Shown: positions 23,790 to 33,048 of the stretch, in pieces | Layout of the letters: the number at the start of each line of letters is the position of its first letter | Numbering within the stretch: position 1 is the first letter of the stretch | From: Polyangiaceae bacterium | Lineage (GTDB): Bacteria; Myxococcota_A; Polyangia; Polyangiales; Polyangiaceae | Assembly (NCBI GenBank): GCA_020633205.1 | Contig: JACKEB010000012.1 | Location: 620,001 to 684,000 of the forward strand | Direction of reading: 5' to 3' | DNA: 64,000 nucleotides | The notes under the pieces: model-generated | Database searches by the model: none | What the model saw: only the letters and a program-made list of their open reading frames with translations | Told to the model about the DNA's origin: nothing | Position numbers and translations under genes: made by a program

Positions 23790-24209
23790 CTATTCCAACG
23801 CGTTGAAGGTGTCCCGGAGCTGGAACTCTTCACGTGCCGCGGCGAAACCGGCGAGCCCGACCCGGAATGAAATCGTCGTGTCGTCGCCCCAGGGCCACCA
23901 CAGGCCAAACACGATGGTCCCGCCCACGGTGTCTGAGCAGTAGAGCACCTGGTCGGGCCGCACACCGCCGGTGTTGTCGGCGACTTCGCGCACCAGGCTA
24001 GGCGCTTTGGCAAGCGACCGGGCGGTCCACTCCTGGGCGAACGCCCCGTGGACGGCGCTGCGCGCTTCATGGGCCAGCTCCACGTTGAACGACGAGGAGA
24101 CGCACGAGAAGCGTGTGTCCCAGCTCCAGCCTCCGCCCGGCCAACGTTCGCGAAGCGGCGCCAAGCTATCGAACAGCGCCTGATACGGTGCTCCCTGAGG
24201 GCGACTCAT
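23790..24209 (-). CDS. Hypothetical protein
   Basis: This 139-aa frame has normal high-GC coding character and no family I recognise. It is Trp-rich (RWPGGGWSWDTRF, FGLWWPWGDD), with no signal peptide or membrane segment. It lies alone between the SnoaL-like gene (convergent, 92 bp) and the gene at 24458 (divergent). Confidence 0.6.
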   Translation of the reverse strand: MSRPQGAPYQALFDSLAPLRERWPGGGWSWDTRFSCVSSSFNVELAHEARSAVHGAFAQEWTARSLAKAPSLVREVADNTGGVRPDQVLYCSDTVGGTIVFGLWWPWGDDTTISFRVGLAGFAAAREEFQLRDTFNALE

Positions 24210-24457
24210 GAAGCAGAACCGTAGCGCAGTTTTCCGATCGTGGGGAGTCGATCGCAGCTCTGCCGGCTGCTTGGTCTACGAACAGTCCGGATCGAACAAT
24301 CCAGGTGCACTGGTGCAGCAGGTGGAAAGCGCGTTGCATCGAGCGAGGGCCGCAAAGTAGGCTGCTCAGCGACCACCATCACCACCGTTCGTTCGCGGCC
24401 GTTCGTTCACGGCCACCGTGGACGACAAAACGCTGCCTAGAGTCCCACCAACTCGCG

Positions 24458-25051
24458 ATGCCCCAACCCCCGAGACTCGTCCCTTGGCGTGTCGCCATTC
24501 CCCTGACGACTGCTGCTGCCGTGGCCGGCGCAGGCATTGGTTTCCTCGTGGTCAGCCTGGTTGTGAACCCATCACGCGGTTCCGCCGAGGCGGCGCCCAG
24601 CGGTGCTCTGGCTGCGGCTAGCGCTCCAAGCGCGAGCGACACGCCAGTCTCCGCGAGGAGCGGCGCAGCGGATTCAGGCGCTGCGGATTCGAGCGCGGCC
24701 GTGGATTCAGGCGCCGCGGATGCAGGTGCGACGGCAGCCGACGCCGCAGGGCCGGTCGACTTGAGCGACGCCGGCCTCAAGCCGTACGAGTCCTACTTGT
24801 TCGTGCGCTCGACTGCCCAGGCGGACGTTTGGGTGCATGGCATCAAGATTGGCCCCACCAATCACAAGCTGAAGCTGGCTTGTACGAAGGGCCTGCGCTT
24901 CACTCGGCTGGGTAAAGACCCGGGGCCGGCGTGGATCAGCAAGGCGGTCTCCGTCAAGATACCGTGCGGAAGTGTGACCGAGCTGGAGCTCGAGCCTGAA
25001 TCGAATCCGAAGGCCCTCGCGGCGCCCCAGAACTCGGATAATCCTTACTGA
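24458..25051 (+). CDS. Membrane-anchored Ala/Ser/Asp-rich hypothetical protein
   Basis: This 197-aa protein has one N-terminal transmembrane segment (IPLTTAAAVAGAGIGFLVVSLVV), a low-complexity Ala/Ser/Asp linker with repeated SGAADSGAADS units (about residues 65-100), and a C-terminal domain of about 90 residues (SYLFVRSTAQADVWVHGIKIGPTN). The last part resembles the PEGA-like or serine/threonine-kinase-associated beta domains of myxobacterial proteins (V-x-V-x-G motif). Function is unknown. Its stop is 4 bp from that of the convergent DAHP synthase. Confidence 0.7.
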   Translation: MPQPPRLVPWRVAIPLTTAAAVAGAGIGFLVVSLVVNPSRGSAEAAPSGALAAASAPSASDTPVSARSGAADSGAADSSAAVDSGAADAGATAADAAGPVDLSDAGLKPYESYLFVRSTAQADVWVHGIKIGPTNHKLKLACTKGLRFTRLGKDPGPAWISKAVSVKIPCGSVTELELEPESNPKALAAPQNSDNPY

Positions 25052-25055
25052 CCGC

Positions 25056-26096
25056 TTAGCGCCGAGCCCGCGCTAGGAGCTCCAGGACCGGTACGGTGGC
25101 CTCCCAGCTGAGGCAACCATCGGTGATCGACTGCCCGTAGGTGAGGGGCTTGCCTGGGGCTGCATCTTGGCGTCCACCGAGCAGGAAGCTCTCGAGCATC
25201 ACGCCGAAGATGTTCCCGCCCTCGAGTTGCTCTGCGACGGCCTCGGCGACCGCTGGCTGGCGCTCGGGGTCCTTGCCGCTGTTCGCGTGAGAGCAGTCGA
25301 TCATCAGACGCTTGTTCACCCCGGCCTTCTCGAGGCGCTGGGCGGTTTGGCCGATTGTCTCCGCCGAGTAGTTCGGTTGGCCACCACCGCCGCGCAAGAT
25401 CACGTGGCAATCCGAGTTGCCCGTTGTCTCGACGATGGCGGCGAGCCCCTGTTTTGTTACCGAGAGGAAACGGTGAGGGTGCCGCGCGGAGCGCAGCGCG
25501 TCGACGGCGATCTGAATGCTGCCGCCGGTGCCGTTCTTGAAACCAACGGGCATCGACAAGCCGCTGGCCAGCTCCCGATGCACCTGGCTCTCCACGGTGC
25601 GGGCGCCGATCGCCCCCCAGGAGACCAAGTCAGCGATGAACTGCGGCGAAATCGGGTCGAGGAACTCGGTGCCGGTCGGCAACCCGAGCTCGACGACGTC
25701 GCGCAGGAAGCCGCGTGCGATGCGCAGGCCCTGGTTGATCGAAAACGAGTCATCCAGGTGCGGATCGTTGATCAGCCCCTTCCAGCCGATCGTCGTGCGC
25801 GGCTTCTCGAAGTAGGTGCGCATGACGATCAGCAGATCGTCGCTGAGGCGGCGTGACTCTTCCAGGAGCCGCTCGGCGTACTCCAGGCCGGCCTTTGGAT
25901 CGTGAATCGAACAGGGGCCGACCACGACGACGAGCCGATTGTCCTTTCCGGTGAGTACGTCACTCACCGCTTTGCGAAAGGCTGTGACCTGGCTCAGGCC
26001 GTGTTCGCTGCACGGCAGCTCCTCCATGAGGATTGCTGGGGGAAGCAGCGGCCGCAGACTCTGGATGCGGACGTCGTCGGTGGCGGTTTCCTTCAT
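25056..26096 (-). CDS. aroG: DAHP synthase, AroG/F/H class
   Basis: The 346-aa protein is a type I 3-deoxy-D-arabino-heptulosonate-7-phosphate synthase. It has VVVVGPCSIHDP near residue 60, MRTYFEKPRTTIGWKGL, PTGTEFLDPISPQ, WGAIGARTVESQ, GFKNGTGG and LMIDCSHANSGKD. It condenses phosphoenolpyruvate and erythrose-4-phosphate as the first step of aromatic amino acid synthesis. The length and N-terminal extension are those of feedback-regulated AroG/F/H enzymes. It stands alone, with no other shikimate gene in the window. Confidence 0.97.
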   Translation of the reverse strand: MKETATDDVRIQSLRPLLPPAILMEELPCSEHGLSQVTAFRKAVSDVLTGKDNRLVVVVGPCSIHDPKAGLEYAERLLEESRRLSDDLLIVMRTYFEKPRTTIGWKGLINDPHLDDSFSINQGLRIARGFLRDVVELGLPTGTEFLDPISPQFIADLVSWGAIGARTVESQVHRELASGLSMPVGFKNGTGGSIQIAVDALRSARHPHRFLSVTKQGLAAIVETTGNSDCHVILRGGGGQPNYSAETIGQTAQRLEKAGVNKRLMIDCSHANSGKDPERQPAVAEAVAEQLEGGNIFGVMLESFLLGGRQDAAPGKPLTYGQSITDGCLSWEATVPVLELLARARR

Positions 26097-26167
26097 CGGG
26101 CGCGCAGGCTTTAGCTCAAATCCGTGCGATTCGCCAGCTCACAGCCGCGCGGCTCGCCACACGCGCG

Positions 26168-27163
26168 TCACTGCATACGGCGCAGGTTGCTCCACGGAAA
26201 CGGCACGGTTCCGGGAGTCAGCAGCGACTCTGACTGGGGGTCGATGTTGTACCAGGACTCACTCAGCCCGAGGCGGAGCACATGGAAGCTCTGAGCAGGG
26301 TTCAGCGAGCGTCCGAGCAGCGCCACCAGCTTGCCCTTGGAGTTCTTCGCGATATCGAGCAGCACCACCACGTGGCTGGGCTTCTTCGAGTGGATGAGGA
26401 AGTCGCCGGGCTGGATGTCTGAGGGAGCGACGGACGCCGTGTGGGTGATCAGCGAGGTGCTGTTGGCCCAGGTGTAGACTTGGTCCAAGAAGGCCCGCAG
26501 CTGCTGGTGGCTCTTTTCAGCGGGCTTCGCGTTGCGGATCCATCCAACCGCGGCGCCCGCTGCCTTCAGGCGATCGCCGGCGAGCCAGCGCGAAAACGGC
26601 AGCTCGAGGCCGGTTGCGCTCTTGTATTCGATGTCTTGATCGGTCGAGAATTTCCACTCGGCATTTAGCCGGAGCACCATGTCGCTGCTGGTCTGTAGGT
26701 CGTTGGTCCCCACATCCATGGCGACGACGGCGCCGAGGTATTGGTTGTCGCCGCCGACCAACTCTTCGCCTTTGTAGCTGACGACTGGCGTTCCCGGTGC
26801 CGCCAGGGGCAGCCCGCGTAGCCACTCACCGAAGGAACCCGGCTTGACAGGCAGCCGTTCGTAGCTCGGCGGAGGCGGGAAGCGCTGGCTGAGCGTGGTC
26901 ACCGCTTTGGGTTGGGTGAGGCTGTCGTTGGCGAGCCACGCGTAGCGCTTCGGATCGGGCGCGCTGGGCGGCTCCGTCGGAGGCGCGGCGACGCTGGCTG
27001 GTGGCGCATCGGAGCTTGGCGTGGCTTCTGCGGTTGCGGACTCCGCGATCTCGGCGCTGGCCTTGGCGCTAGGCGATGGGTCGGGCTCGGGCTTCGGCTT
27101 GTGGCACGCCGTTACCCCAAGGGCGCACAACACCGCGAACCAATGGCGACCGATCCCTTCCAC
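26168..27163 (-). CDS. DUF4846 lipoprotein
   Basis: This 331-aa lipoprotein has the signal ending GVTACHK and a Pro/Ala/Ser-rich linker to about residue 70. The body matches DUF4846: GSFGEWLRGLPLAAPG, VVAMDVGTNDLQ, CAD-like AEWKFSTDQDIEY, QPGDFLIHSKKPSHVVVLLDIA and FHVLRLGLSESWYNID. This family is exported, widespread in Myxococcota and Bacteroidota, and of unknown function. It follows the PpiC-type lipoprotein by 90 bp in the other direction of reading, and a shared promoter region is possible. Confidence 0.85.
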   Translation of the reverse strand: MEGIGRHWFAVLCALGVTACHKPKPEPDPSPSAKASAEIAESATAEATPSSDAPPASVAAPPTEPPSAPDPKRYAWLANDSLTQPKAVTTLSQRFPPPPSYERLPVKPGSFGEWLRGLPLAAPGTPVVSYKGEELVGGDNQYLGAVVAMDVGTNDLQTSSDMVLRLNAEWKFSTDQDIEYKSATGLELPFSRWLAGDRLKAAGAAVGWIRNAKPAEKSHQQLRAFLDQVYTWANSTSLITHTASVAPSDIQPGDFLIHSKKPSHVVVLLDIAKNSKGKLVALLGRSLNPAQSFHVLRLGLSESWYNIDPQSESLLTPGTVPFPWSNLRRMQ

Positions 27164-27253
27164 GCCCGCGCATTGTGGCCCACTCCGGCTTTGGGATAAA
27201 AGTTGTTAGGGATTTGGCCATGGGAAAGCCACCTGGCTCACCGGCCGAAACCG

Positions 27254-27742
27254 CTACTCGGTGCGCAAAATCACGTGAAAACCGTAGTCGGTCTCGATCA
27301 CGTCGCTCACCTGTCCGGGCTTGAGCGCGAAAGCGGCGTCGCTGAACGGCTTGACCATAACGCCACGGGGGAACGCGCCCAGGCTGCCGCCTCGCTCGCC
27401 GGCGCCCGGTTCGTCGGAGTACTCGCCTGCCAGCGTCGCGAAGTCTTCGCCAGCGACCGCGCGCTGGCGAACTTCTTCAGCGCGCTCGCGCGCCTCTTCC
27501 TTACTGCGGACGATGCTGGAGGGCGCGCTCTTGGAGCCTCGGTACATCACCAGGATGTGGCTTGCGGTGATTTCCTCCGGCTCACCCGGCTTGCCCTGCT
27601 CCTCAGGCTCGGGGAACACCGGCTCGTAGAGCGCGCCGGCGTGAACCGGTGGATCAGCCGGCCCTTCGTGAGTCGAAATCACGCACGCGGGTGCGGTGAG
27701 GCACAGGACAAGCAAGCTCGAGCAGCGCTTCAGGGAAGCCAT
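27254..27742 (-). CDS. PpiC/parvulin-type peptidyl-prolyl isomerase lipoprotein
   Basis: The 162-aa protein has a lipoprotein signal (VLCLTAPAC) and a short Pro/Glu-rich spacer. A complete parvulin domain follows: ITASHILVMYRGS, ARERAEEVRQRAVAGEDFATLAGEYSDE, RGGSLGAFPRGVMV and FSDAAFALKPGQVSDVIETDYGFHVI in order. All parts of the rotamase signature are present, so activity in folding exported proteins is likely. Confidence 0.93.
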   Translation of the reverse strand: MASLKRCSSLLVLCLTAPACVISTHEGPADPPVHAGALYEPVFPEPEEQGKPGEPEEITASHILVMYRGSKSAPSSIVRSKEEARERAEEVRQRAVAGEDFATLAGEYSDEPGAGERGGSLGAFPRGVMVKPFSDAAFALKPGQVSDVIETDYGFHVILRTE

Positions 27743-27794
27743 GGCGGCGGAGCCTAGGTCAAGGGCTCCGTCCGGGCCACCGCAGAGTGCTGAA

Positions 27795-28103
27795 TCAGAG
27801 CACTTGGCTCAGCTTCCAGGCGACGAAGCCGCACCACCCAGCACACAGGGCGAGGGCGACGGCGCTGCTGAAGGGCGAACGGCGAAAGTGCAATCCCGCG
27901 GGAACGATGCTGCCGCAGGCCAGCGCGGCGGAGATCAACAGGGCCAACCGGCTGCCTCGACCCGCGAGCTGACTCTCCGCGAGGGCGAATGCACCGAGCG
28001 CCGCCCACGCGCCGAGCGCCAGCACCGGGGCCAGCATGCGCGGCCGAGGACTGGGAGGGATGAAGGTCAGCGGCTGCACTGAACTCGGAGGCAAGGTCTG
28101 CAT
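27795..28103 (-). CDS. Small membrane protein
   Basis: This 102-aa protein has about three hydrophobic segments (MLAPVLALGAWAALGAFALA; LALLISAALACGSIV; AVALALCAGWCGFVAWKL). No family is recognised. It lies 39 bp downstream of the zinc-ribbon membrane protein gene on the same strand and may be cotranscribed with it. Confidence 0.6.
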   Translation of the reverse strand: MQTLPPSSVQPLTFIPPSPRPRMLAPVLALGAWAALGAFALAESQLAGRGSRLALLISAALACGSIVPAGLHFRRSPFSSAVALALCAGWCGFVAWKLSQVL

Positions 28104-28142
28104 GACGCCTCCAGGAACGGCAGGGCCGAGCCGGACTTGAGC

Positions 28143-29108
28143 TCAAAGCGAGGCGACCACAATCAACAACATGAAGACGAAGAGCAGCGCCAGCGCCACG
28201 ATCCCAAGCGCGATGAAGAGCCCCTTGTACGTCTTGGGCGTGCGGCCCCACACGTAGCGCGGGTCCTGTCCGTGCACGATTGCTCGATAGAGCTGGCCGC
28301 GGAAACGATAGGCCAGCACGTAAGCAGGCAAGGCGTAGCGATCCGTGTTGAGGCTGCTGAGCAACGCGGAGACTTGGATCTTGCGCTTGCTCGAGCCTGG
28401 GATCGCCGTGACGTTGAGCTGCGCGGCCGCCGCACGGTGGATGCTGTCGATGACGTGGTTGCGCGCGACCGACCGCTGCACGTCGAAGCGCTCGATCGGC
28501 GTGTGAGGTGGACCATTGGCCGCTTGTTCACGGGTGCGGGTGTCGTAGCCCGGAGTCAGGTAACTGGCCTCGTCGTAGGTGAGCCCGCGCGTCGCTGGGA
28601 TCAGCAAGGAGCGAAACTGCATCTCCCCGGAGCCCGCGTGTGGCGCCCAATACGCGCGCTTCGAACCCGCGTTGGAGTCCGCCGTCCAGGTGACGAGGGC
28701 GTTGGCGTTGCACACCCACGCGACCCACCACAGCGGTGCAAGGGAGCTCAGCGTGGCCTCACTCGCGAGCTCCTTTGGAGTGAAGAAGCCACGCTGGCCC
28801 TGGAGCCAAGTCCTCAGCAGCTGACTTGCTTGCTCCGGACCGATGCGGAAGGGCAAGAACCACTGGGGCTCCTCCAGGGGATCTTCAGGCCGCTCGACGT
28901 GCATCACCGAGCCACAGAAGTGACAGCGCGGCGCTTGGTGCGCGATGGTGTAGCTCACCGCAGCACCGCAATCATTGCAGCGCAGCACCTCGGCGAAGGC
29001 GCGGCTCTCCGGCGGGTGGTCTTGCTCTGGCGCAGCCTGGCTGCAGATCGGGCAACGCAGGTCCTGCGGCTCGAGCGGGCTCTGACAGCGAGTGCAGGGG
29101 ATACTCAT
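28143..29108 (-). CDS. Zinc-ribbon membrane protein (paralogue 2)
   Basis: This 321-aa protein starts at ATG 29108, overlapping the upstream stop by ATGA. It has two zinc ribbons at the N-terminus (PCTRCQSPLEPQDLRCPICS and LRCNDCGAAV...CHFCGS). A soluble middle follows, with PFRIGPEQASQLLRTWL, FFTPKEL, LAPLWWVAW and TRGLTYDEASYLTPGY. There is one C-terminal membrane helix (GLFIALGIVALALLFVFMLL). The layout equals that of its upstream neighbour, and both resemble TFIIB-zinc-ribbon/DUF-type proteins with a C-terminal tail anchor. Function is unknown. Confidence 0.75.
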   Translation of the reverse strand: MSIPCTRCQSPLEPQDLRCPICSQAAPEQDHPPESRAFAEVLRCNDCGAAVSYTIAHQAPRCHFCGSVMHVERPEDPLEEPQWFLPFRIGPEQASQLLRTWLQGQRGFFTPKELASEATLSSLAPLWWVAWVCNANALVTWTADSNAGSKRAYWAPHAGSGEMQFRSLLIPATRGLTYDEASYLTPGYDTRTREQAANGPPHTPIERFDVQRSVARNHVIDSIHRAAAAQLNVTAIPGSSKRKIQVSALLSSLNTDRYALPAYVLAYRFRGQLYRAIVHGQDPRYVWGRTPKTYKGLFIALGIVALALLFVFMLLIVVASL

Positions 29109-30052
29109 GAGAGCAGCATCCCCACGGCAATGAGAAGCAAGAACAGGCCGACCAGCACACCCAGCCCGAGGGCGATCACCAACACCACGCGTCCCCACGC
29201 GAGGGGAGCCGGCCCGTAAATGCGCCCAGTTTGCCCGTTGATCAGCAGGCGAACCGGCGGAACACCCGGAGCGACGCGCACTGGCAACACCCACAGCGGC
29301 AGCAACATCAAATCGAGCGACTCATAAGAGAGCTGGGTGTTGAACTGCAGGTGGCGGTGCGTGTCCCCGGGCATGAAGCGCCGCAGGTAGAAGTCCACGT
29401 GCTGCATCGCTTCGGCGCGCGCCTCCTGCCAAACCGCTGTGGGGGTCTGGCTTGGCTCTTCAGCGGGCCAGCCGCTGATCAGCGCTGCGGTGTAGCGGTG
29501 CATCGCTCGCAAGTCGTAGGGCTCGATGCGCTCGAGCTCGAGGTTCGGGATCCCACGTGAAGCGCTGACCACGATGTCCCTCACGAACGTCGCGTGTTCG
29601 CCACCGAGGGGCCGCCACTCGGTGTGGGTGCGCTTGTTGTCTCCGCTGCCGGTGGTGTAGGTCTCGCCTATTTCCACGCGGTAACCGGAGCGGGCCACCG
29701 CGGAGTACAGGAAGGCAGGGGTGTACACCGCGTGGAGATCTCCCAGGGGCGCCCGGCGGATCTCCTTGCCGCGAAACCAGCCCAGGCCGCGCTGCCAGGC
29801 GCGAGCGCGCTCGAGCGCGACTTCCGGGGGCAACACGAACGCCAGGGCGAAGCGTGGCCTGACCCGCGAGGGATCCGAGGCGCTCTCCACGACGTTCGGG
29901 GAGCGGCAGTAGAAACAGGTCGCCGTGCGTTGAGCTTCGGCCAACCTCAAGAGGGCGCCACACTCCTGGCATTGCAGCTCGCGTGGTTGGTTCTGCTGAT
30001 AGGCCGCCTGCACCAGTCCGGCAGGATGGCCCACAACGGCGGCGGCGGGCAA
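29105..30052 (-). CDS. Zinc-ribbon membrane protein (paralogue 1)
   Basis: The 315-aa protein has one or two zinc ribbons (LQCQECGALL...ATCFYCRSPN), then PRFALAFVLPPEVALERARAW, RRAPLGDLHAVYTPAFLYSA, VSASRGIPNLEL, LMLLPLWVLPVRV, and a C-terminal hydrophobic anchor (VVLVIALGLGVLVGLFLLL). The order ribbon, F-x-LP/PFRI-x2-E, W, L-x-PLWW, tail anchor is shared with the next gene, so the two probably arose by duplication and may act as a pair. Start ATG 30052 is tentative. Confidence 0.72.
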   Translation of the reverse strand: MPAAAVVGHPAGLVQAAYQQNQPRELQCQECGALLRLAEAQRTATCFYCRSPNVVESASDPSRVRPRFALAFVLPPEVALERARAWQRGLGWFRGKEIRRAPLGDLHAVYTPAFLYSAVARSGYRVEIGETYTTGSGDNKRTHTEWRPLGGEHATFVRDIVVSASRGIPNLELERIEPYDLRAMHRYTAALISGWPAEEPSQTPTAVWQEARAEAMQHVDFYLRRFMPGDTHRHLQFNTQLSYESLDLMLLPLWVLPVRVAPGVPPVRLLINGQTGRIYGPAPLAWGRVVLVIALGLGVLVGLFLLLIAVGMLLS

Positions 30053-30175
30053 TCCCTGGGCAATTCGAGCTTTTTTTGGGGGGAGGCCGACGGTCTCTGG
30101 CTCTTCCCGCCGGGTCTCACGCCGCGCATGGCGGCTTCAAAACCAGCGACTCGAATTCTTTCGATCCGTGCTCGT

Positions 30176-31408
30176 TCAGGCCACAGACTTCAATGCGCCT
30201 TCGAACAGGTACACCAGCTGCAGCACGCCTGCGAGCAAGCCGAGCGCAGCGCCAGCGACGATCAGCTTCCACTCGTCCTGCTGAAACGCGGGGCGCAGCA
30301 CACCCTCGAAGCTCTTCGGATCGAGTTGCTTCATGCGCTCCATCAGCTCCCCTCGGATGTCGACGGCGCGACCAGCGAAGGTGTGGAGGAAGCCTCCGGG
30401 CTTCGGTAGCTCTTCAGTGACCCGCGTCTGGATCTGCGTGCGGAGCGCCTCGCGTTCGGTGTCGGGCAGCAGCATCGCCGCCATGGGGTGGCTTGCGTAG
30501 CGGTCGAACAAGGCATCGAGCTGACGGTTCACGATGCCCGTCACGAAGTCTCCCTTGGTGGAACTCTGGATCGTCTCGACGATGTTGTCGGGGTTCAGGA
30601 GCTTTGCGCTGACCAGCTCCGCGAAGCGCTCGGCGACTTCATGTTGCCGCTTGTGAAACAGCCCCTGAAGCACGAAGGGGCCGATGCGCTTGGGCTCTGC
30701 GGGCTCGAAGATCAGCTTCAGCGCGAGCCAGTTCGTCGCGTAGCCGACGAAGAAGCCCGCGAGCGGCAGGATCCACCACGCCGGGTACACCAGCCACACG
30801 CCAAGCTGCACCAGACCAAACAAGAAGCCAAAGTAGGCGCCGGAGCGTTCGATGAACTTGAACTCCTTGGCGCCCACTTCGAGGAACAGCTGGGTGACGA
30901 GGGTCTTGTCCTCGAGGATGGCCTTGGTCACGACTTCTTCGAGATCAACGACCTGGTTGATGTTCTGCTTCAGATCTTGCAACACCAGCGCTAGGGTCGC
31001 GCGCACTTCCCCGCGGATCATCTCGCGGACCTGCTCTTGGACCTCGGGCGCCAGGTTGTCCCACATCATTGGTGCGCGGCGCTTGACCTCGGTCTCTACC
31101 TCAGCCGTGATCTGCTCGACCACTGGCTTCAGCTCTCCCGTGAAGCTCTCGGGGCTGAAGTTCTCGAACAGCTCCTCGAGGCGCATCAGCTTGGTGGTGA
31201 TGAGTCGAGTGGAGAACTTGCCGAGCTTCTGCGCGTTGGCCGGCACCAGGCCTTGCCAGCCGAGCAGCGGGCGCATGCCCACGAACTCGGTCGGGTAGAA
31301 CATCATCTTGACCGCCAGCACGTTCGTGAACCAGCCAACGAAGGCGCTGATCGGTGGGATCAGCAGAACCAAGTAGTCGCGTGAGATGGCGTCCAAGAGC
31401 GCTTGCAT
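30176..31408 (-). CDS. DUF445 family membrane protein
   Basis: The 410-aa protein begins with LLIPPISAFVGWFTNVLAVKMMFYP, the DUF445 signature, and repeats it as GFFVGYATNWLALKLIFEP near residue 225. Three membrane segments (N-terminal, central pair, C-terminal LIVAGAALGLLAGVLQLVYLF) flank long amphipathic helices. The function of the family is unknown; it is widespread in Bacillota and Myxococcota. It is divergent from the TetR gene at 31510, across a region with a strong palindrome. Confidence 0.88.
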   Translation of the reverse strand: MQALLDAISRDYLVLLIPPISAFVGWFTNVLAVKMMFYPTEFVGMRPLLGWQGLVPANAQKLGKFSTRLITTKLMRLEELFENFSPESFTGELKPVVEQITAEVETEVKRRAPMMWDNLAPEVQEQVREMIRGEVRATLALVLQDLKQNINQVVDLEEVVTKAILEDKTLVTQLFLEVGAKEFKFIERSGAYFGFLFGLVQLGVWLVYPAWWILPLAGFFVGYATNWLALKLIFEPAEPKRIGPFVLQGLFHKRQHEVAERFAELVSAKLLNPDNIVETIQSSTKGDFVTGIVNRQLDALFDRYASHPMAAMLLPDTEREALRTQIQTRVTEELPKPGGFLHTFAGRAVDIRGELMERMKQLDPKSFEGVLRPAFQQDEWKLIVAGAALGLLAGVLQLVYLFEGALKSVA

Positions 31409-31466
31409 GAGGAACCTCGGTGAGCTCGCCGTCTGACAGGCGCCGCAAGCGTAGGGCTTGTTGAAC

Positions 31467-31490
31467 TTGAGTCAATAGATTATGACTCAA
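31467..31490. promoter_or_regulatory. Inverted-repeat operator for TetR gene
   Basis: TTGAGTCA and TGACTCAA are perfect 8-bp arms separated by 8 bases (ATAGATTA), 20 bp upstream of the TetR start and 59 bp upstream of the divergent DUF445 start. This is the normal place and size for an autoregulatory TetR operator. Confidence 0.7.
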
Positions 31491-31509
31491 GCCATGGAGC
31501 GAAGCGGTA

Positions 31510-32166
31510 GTGGCCGGGCGTAAGCGCAACCGCCTCCAGGTGGACGAGCGTCGCGGGCAGCTGCTCGAGCTCGGGATCCGCCTGTTCAGCGATCGGAGCT
31601 ACGAGGAGATCCCGATCGGTGAAATCGCCGAAGCAGCCGGGATCTCCAAGGGGCTCCTTTACCACTACTTCCCGAGCAAGCGGGATTTCTACGTGGAAGC
31701 GGTCAGGCACGCTGCGGGTCAGATGCTCACGAGCATCGAGCAAGCGACTCAAGGTCCAGACCGGGGAGAGGTAGAGGGCCTGCGTCGCGGCCTCGATGCA
31801 TATCTCGACTATGTCGAAGATCACGCGGTGGCTTACTCCACACTGATGAAGAGCGGCGCGGCAGACCCCGACGTCGCGCTGGTCGTCGAACAGGCGCGCC
31901 GCGCCTTCGTGCAACAGATCAGCGAAGGCGCGGGGCTGACGGCTCCTTCGCCCACGGTGCAGGTTGCCTTGCGCGGCTGGATCGGCTTCGTGGAGGCAGC
32001 GAGTCTCGAGTGGCTCGACTCCCGCACGGTAGCCCGAGAGACTCTGCGGGAGGTGATGGTCGCGGCGCTAATGGGGGCCGCTCAAGCTGCCGCGATGGAT
32101 TTGAGTAACGGGGTGACGGCTGACCTCACCCCCAAACCCAAGAGGAACGCTCAGGGGCGGGGGTAG
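31510..32166 (+). CDS. TetR-family transcriptional regulator
   Basis: This 218-aa protein starts at GTG 31510. Its helix-turn-helix spans about residues 10-58 (RGQLLELGIRLFSDRSYEEI, then EIAEAAGISKGLLYHYFPSK), and its ligand domain is divergent. GLLYHYFPSK is the classic recognition-helix ending. It precedes an SDR gene and an HCCA-isomerase-like gene, and its likely targets are these and the divergent DUF445 gene. Its C-terminus contains one copy of the C5A3-type element described in the findings. Confidence 0.92.
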   Translation: MAGRKRNRLQVDERRGQLLELGIRLFSDRSYEEIPIGEIAEAAGISKGLLYHYFPSKRDFYVEAVRHAAGQMLTSIEQATQGPDRGEVEGLRRGLDAYLDYVEDHAVAYSTLMKSGAADPDVALVVEQARRAFVQQISEGAGLTAPSPTVQVALRGWIGFVEAASLEWLDSRTVARETLREVMVAALMGAAQAAAMDLSNGVTADLTPKPKRNAQGRG

Positions 32167-32241
32167 GGCGACTCCAAGGAATCGGCGCCTGACCGCGCCA
32201 GCTGAAGTTGTGCTTGCGCCGTGCGCAGGAGGAGAGGAACC

Positions 32242-33048
32242 ATGATAATTCCGCGCGGAACTAATGCTGTGATCACCGGCGCTGGCTCTGGTCTGGGTCG
32301 GGCTTTTGCCTATGAGCTCGCGAAGGCTAAAGCGGGGCTGATTTTGGGGGATATCGACCAGGCCGGGCTCGATGAGACGCTGGCTGAAGCTCGGCGCCTG
32401 GGGGCGACGAACGTCGTGGGTCAGCTGTGCGACGTGACGAAACTCGAGGATTGGAAGCGGCTGCAAGAGGCCGCCGCTCAGGTTGGCCCGGTGAACCTGC
32501 TGGTCAACAACGCGGGGGTCGGCGTTGGGGGGCAGTTGCTCGATGTATCCCTCGAAGATCTCGAGTTCGTGATGAACATCAACCTGTGGGGCGTGCTCCA
32601 TGGTTGCCGAACCTTTGGGCCTGCCATGCGGGATCGTGGAGCGGGCTACATCATCAACATCGCGAGCGCCGCAGGCCTCTTGAACCCTCCGGGACTCGGG
32701 CCGTACAACATCACGAAGAGCGGCGTGGTGTCCCTCAGCGAGACCTTGCACGCGGAGCTCAAGGAGTTCGGAGTCAACGTGACGGCGGTGTGCCCCACCT
32801 TCTTCAAGACGAAGATCTTGGATAATGGTCGCGGCACGAATGAAGAGCAGAAGGCGTTCGTGGAGAAGCTGATGAAGCGCTCTCGCGTTCAGGCAGCGGA
32901 CGTCGCGCGCCACGCGCTCAAGAGCGTATTCTCCGGGAATCCTCACTCGGTGCCCATGCTGGATGCGAAGGGCTTCTGGGTCCTCAAGAGGACATTCCCG
33001 CGCGGATACGCCGCGCTGGCCTCGCGCATGGCCAAGCTGTCGCGTTGA
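32242..33048 (+). CDS. Short-chain dehydrogenase/reductase
   Basis: The 268-aa classical SDR starts at ATG 32242 behind GGAGAGGA. It has TGAGSGLGRA near residue 13, NNAGVGVGG, IASAAGLLNPP and the catalytic YNITK, plus a C-terminal 60-residue extension after the Rossmann core (FWVLKRTFPRGYAAL). This long tail resembles SDRs that act on lipid or retinol-like substrates. The next gene overlaps its stop by one base, so the two are cotranscribed. Confidence 0.9.
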   Translation: MIIPRGTNAVITGAGSGLGRAFAYELAKAKAGLILGDIDQAGLDETLAEARRLGATNVVGQLCDVTKLEDWKRLQEAAAQVGPVNLLVNNAGVGVGGQLLDVSLEDLEFVMNINLWGVLHGCRTFGPAMRDRGAGYIINIASAAGLLNPPGLGPYNITKSGVVSLSETLHAELKEFGVNVTAVCPTFFKTKILDNGRGTNEEQKAFVEKLMKRSRVQAADVARHALKSVFSGNPHSVPMLDAKGFWVLKRTFPRGYAALASRMAKLSR

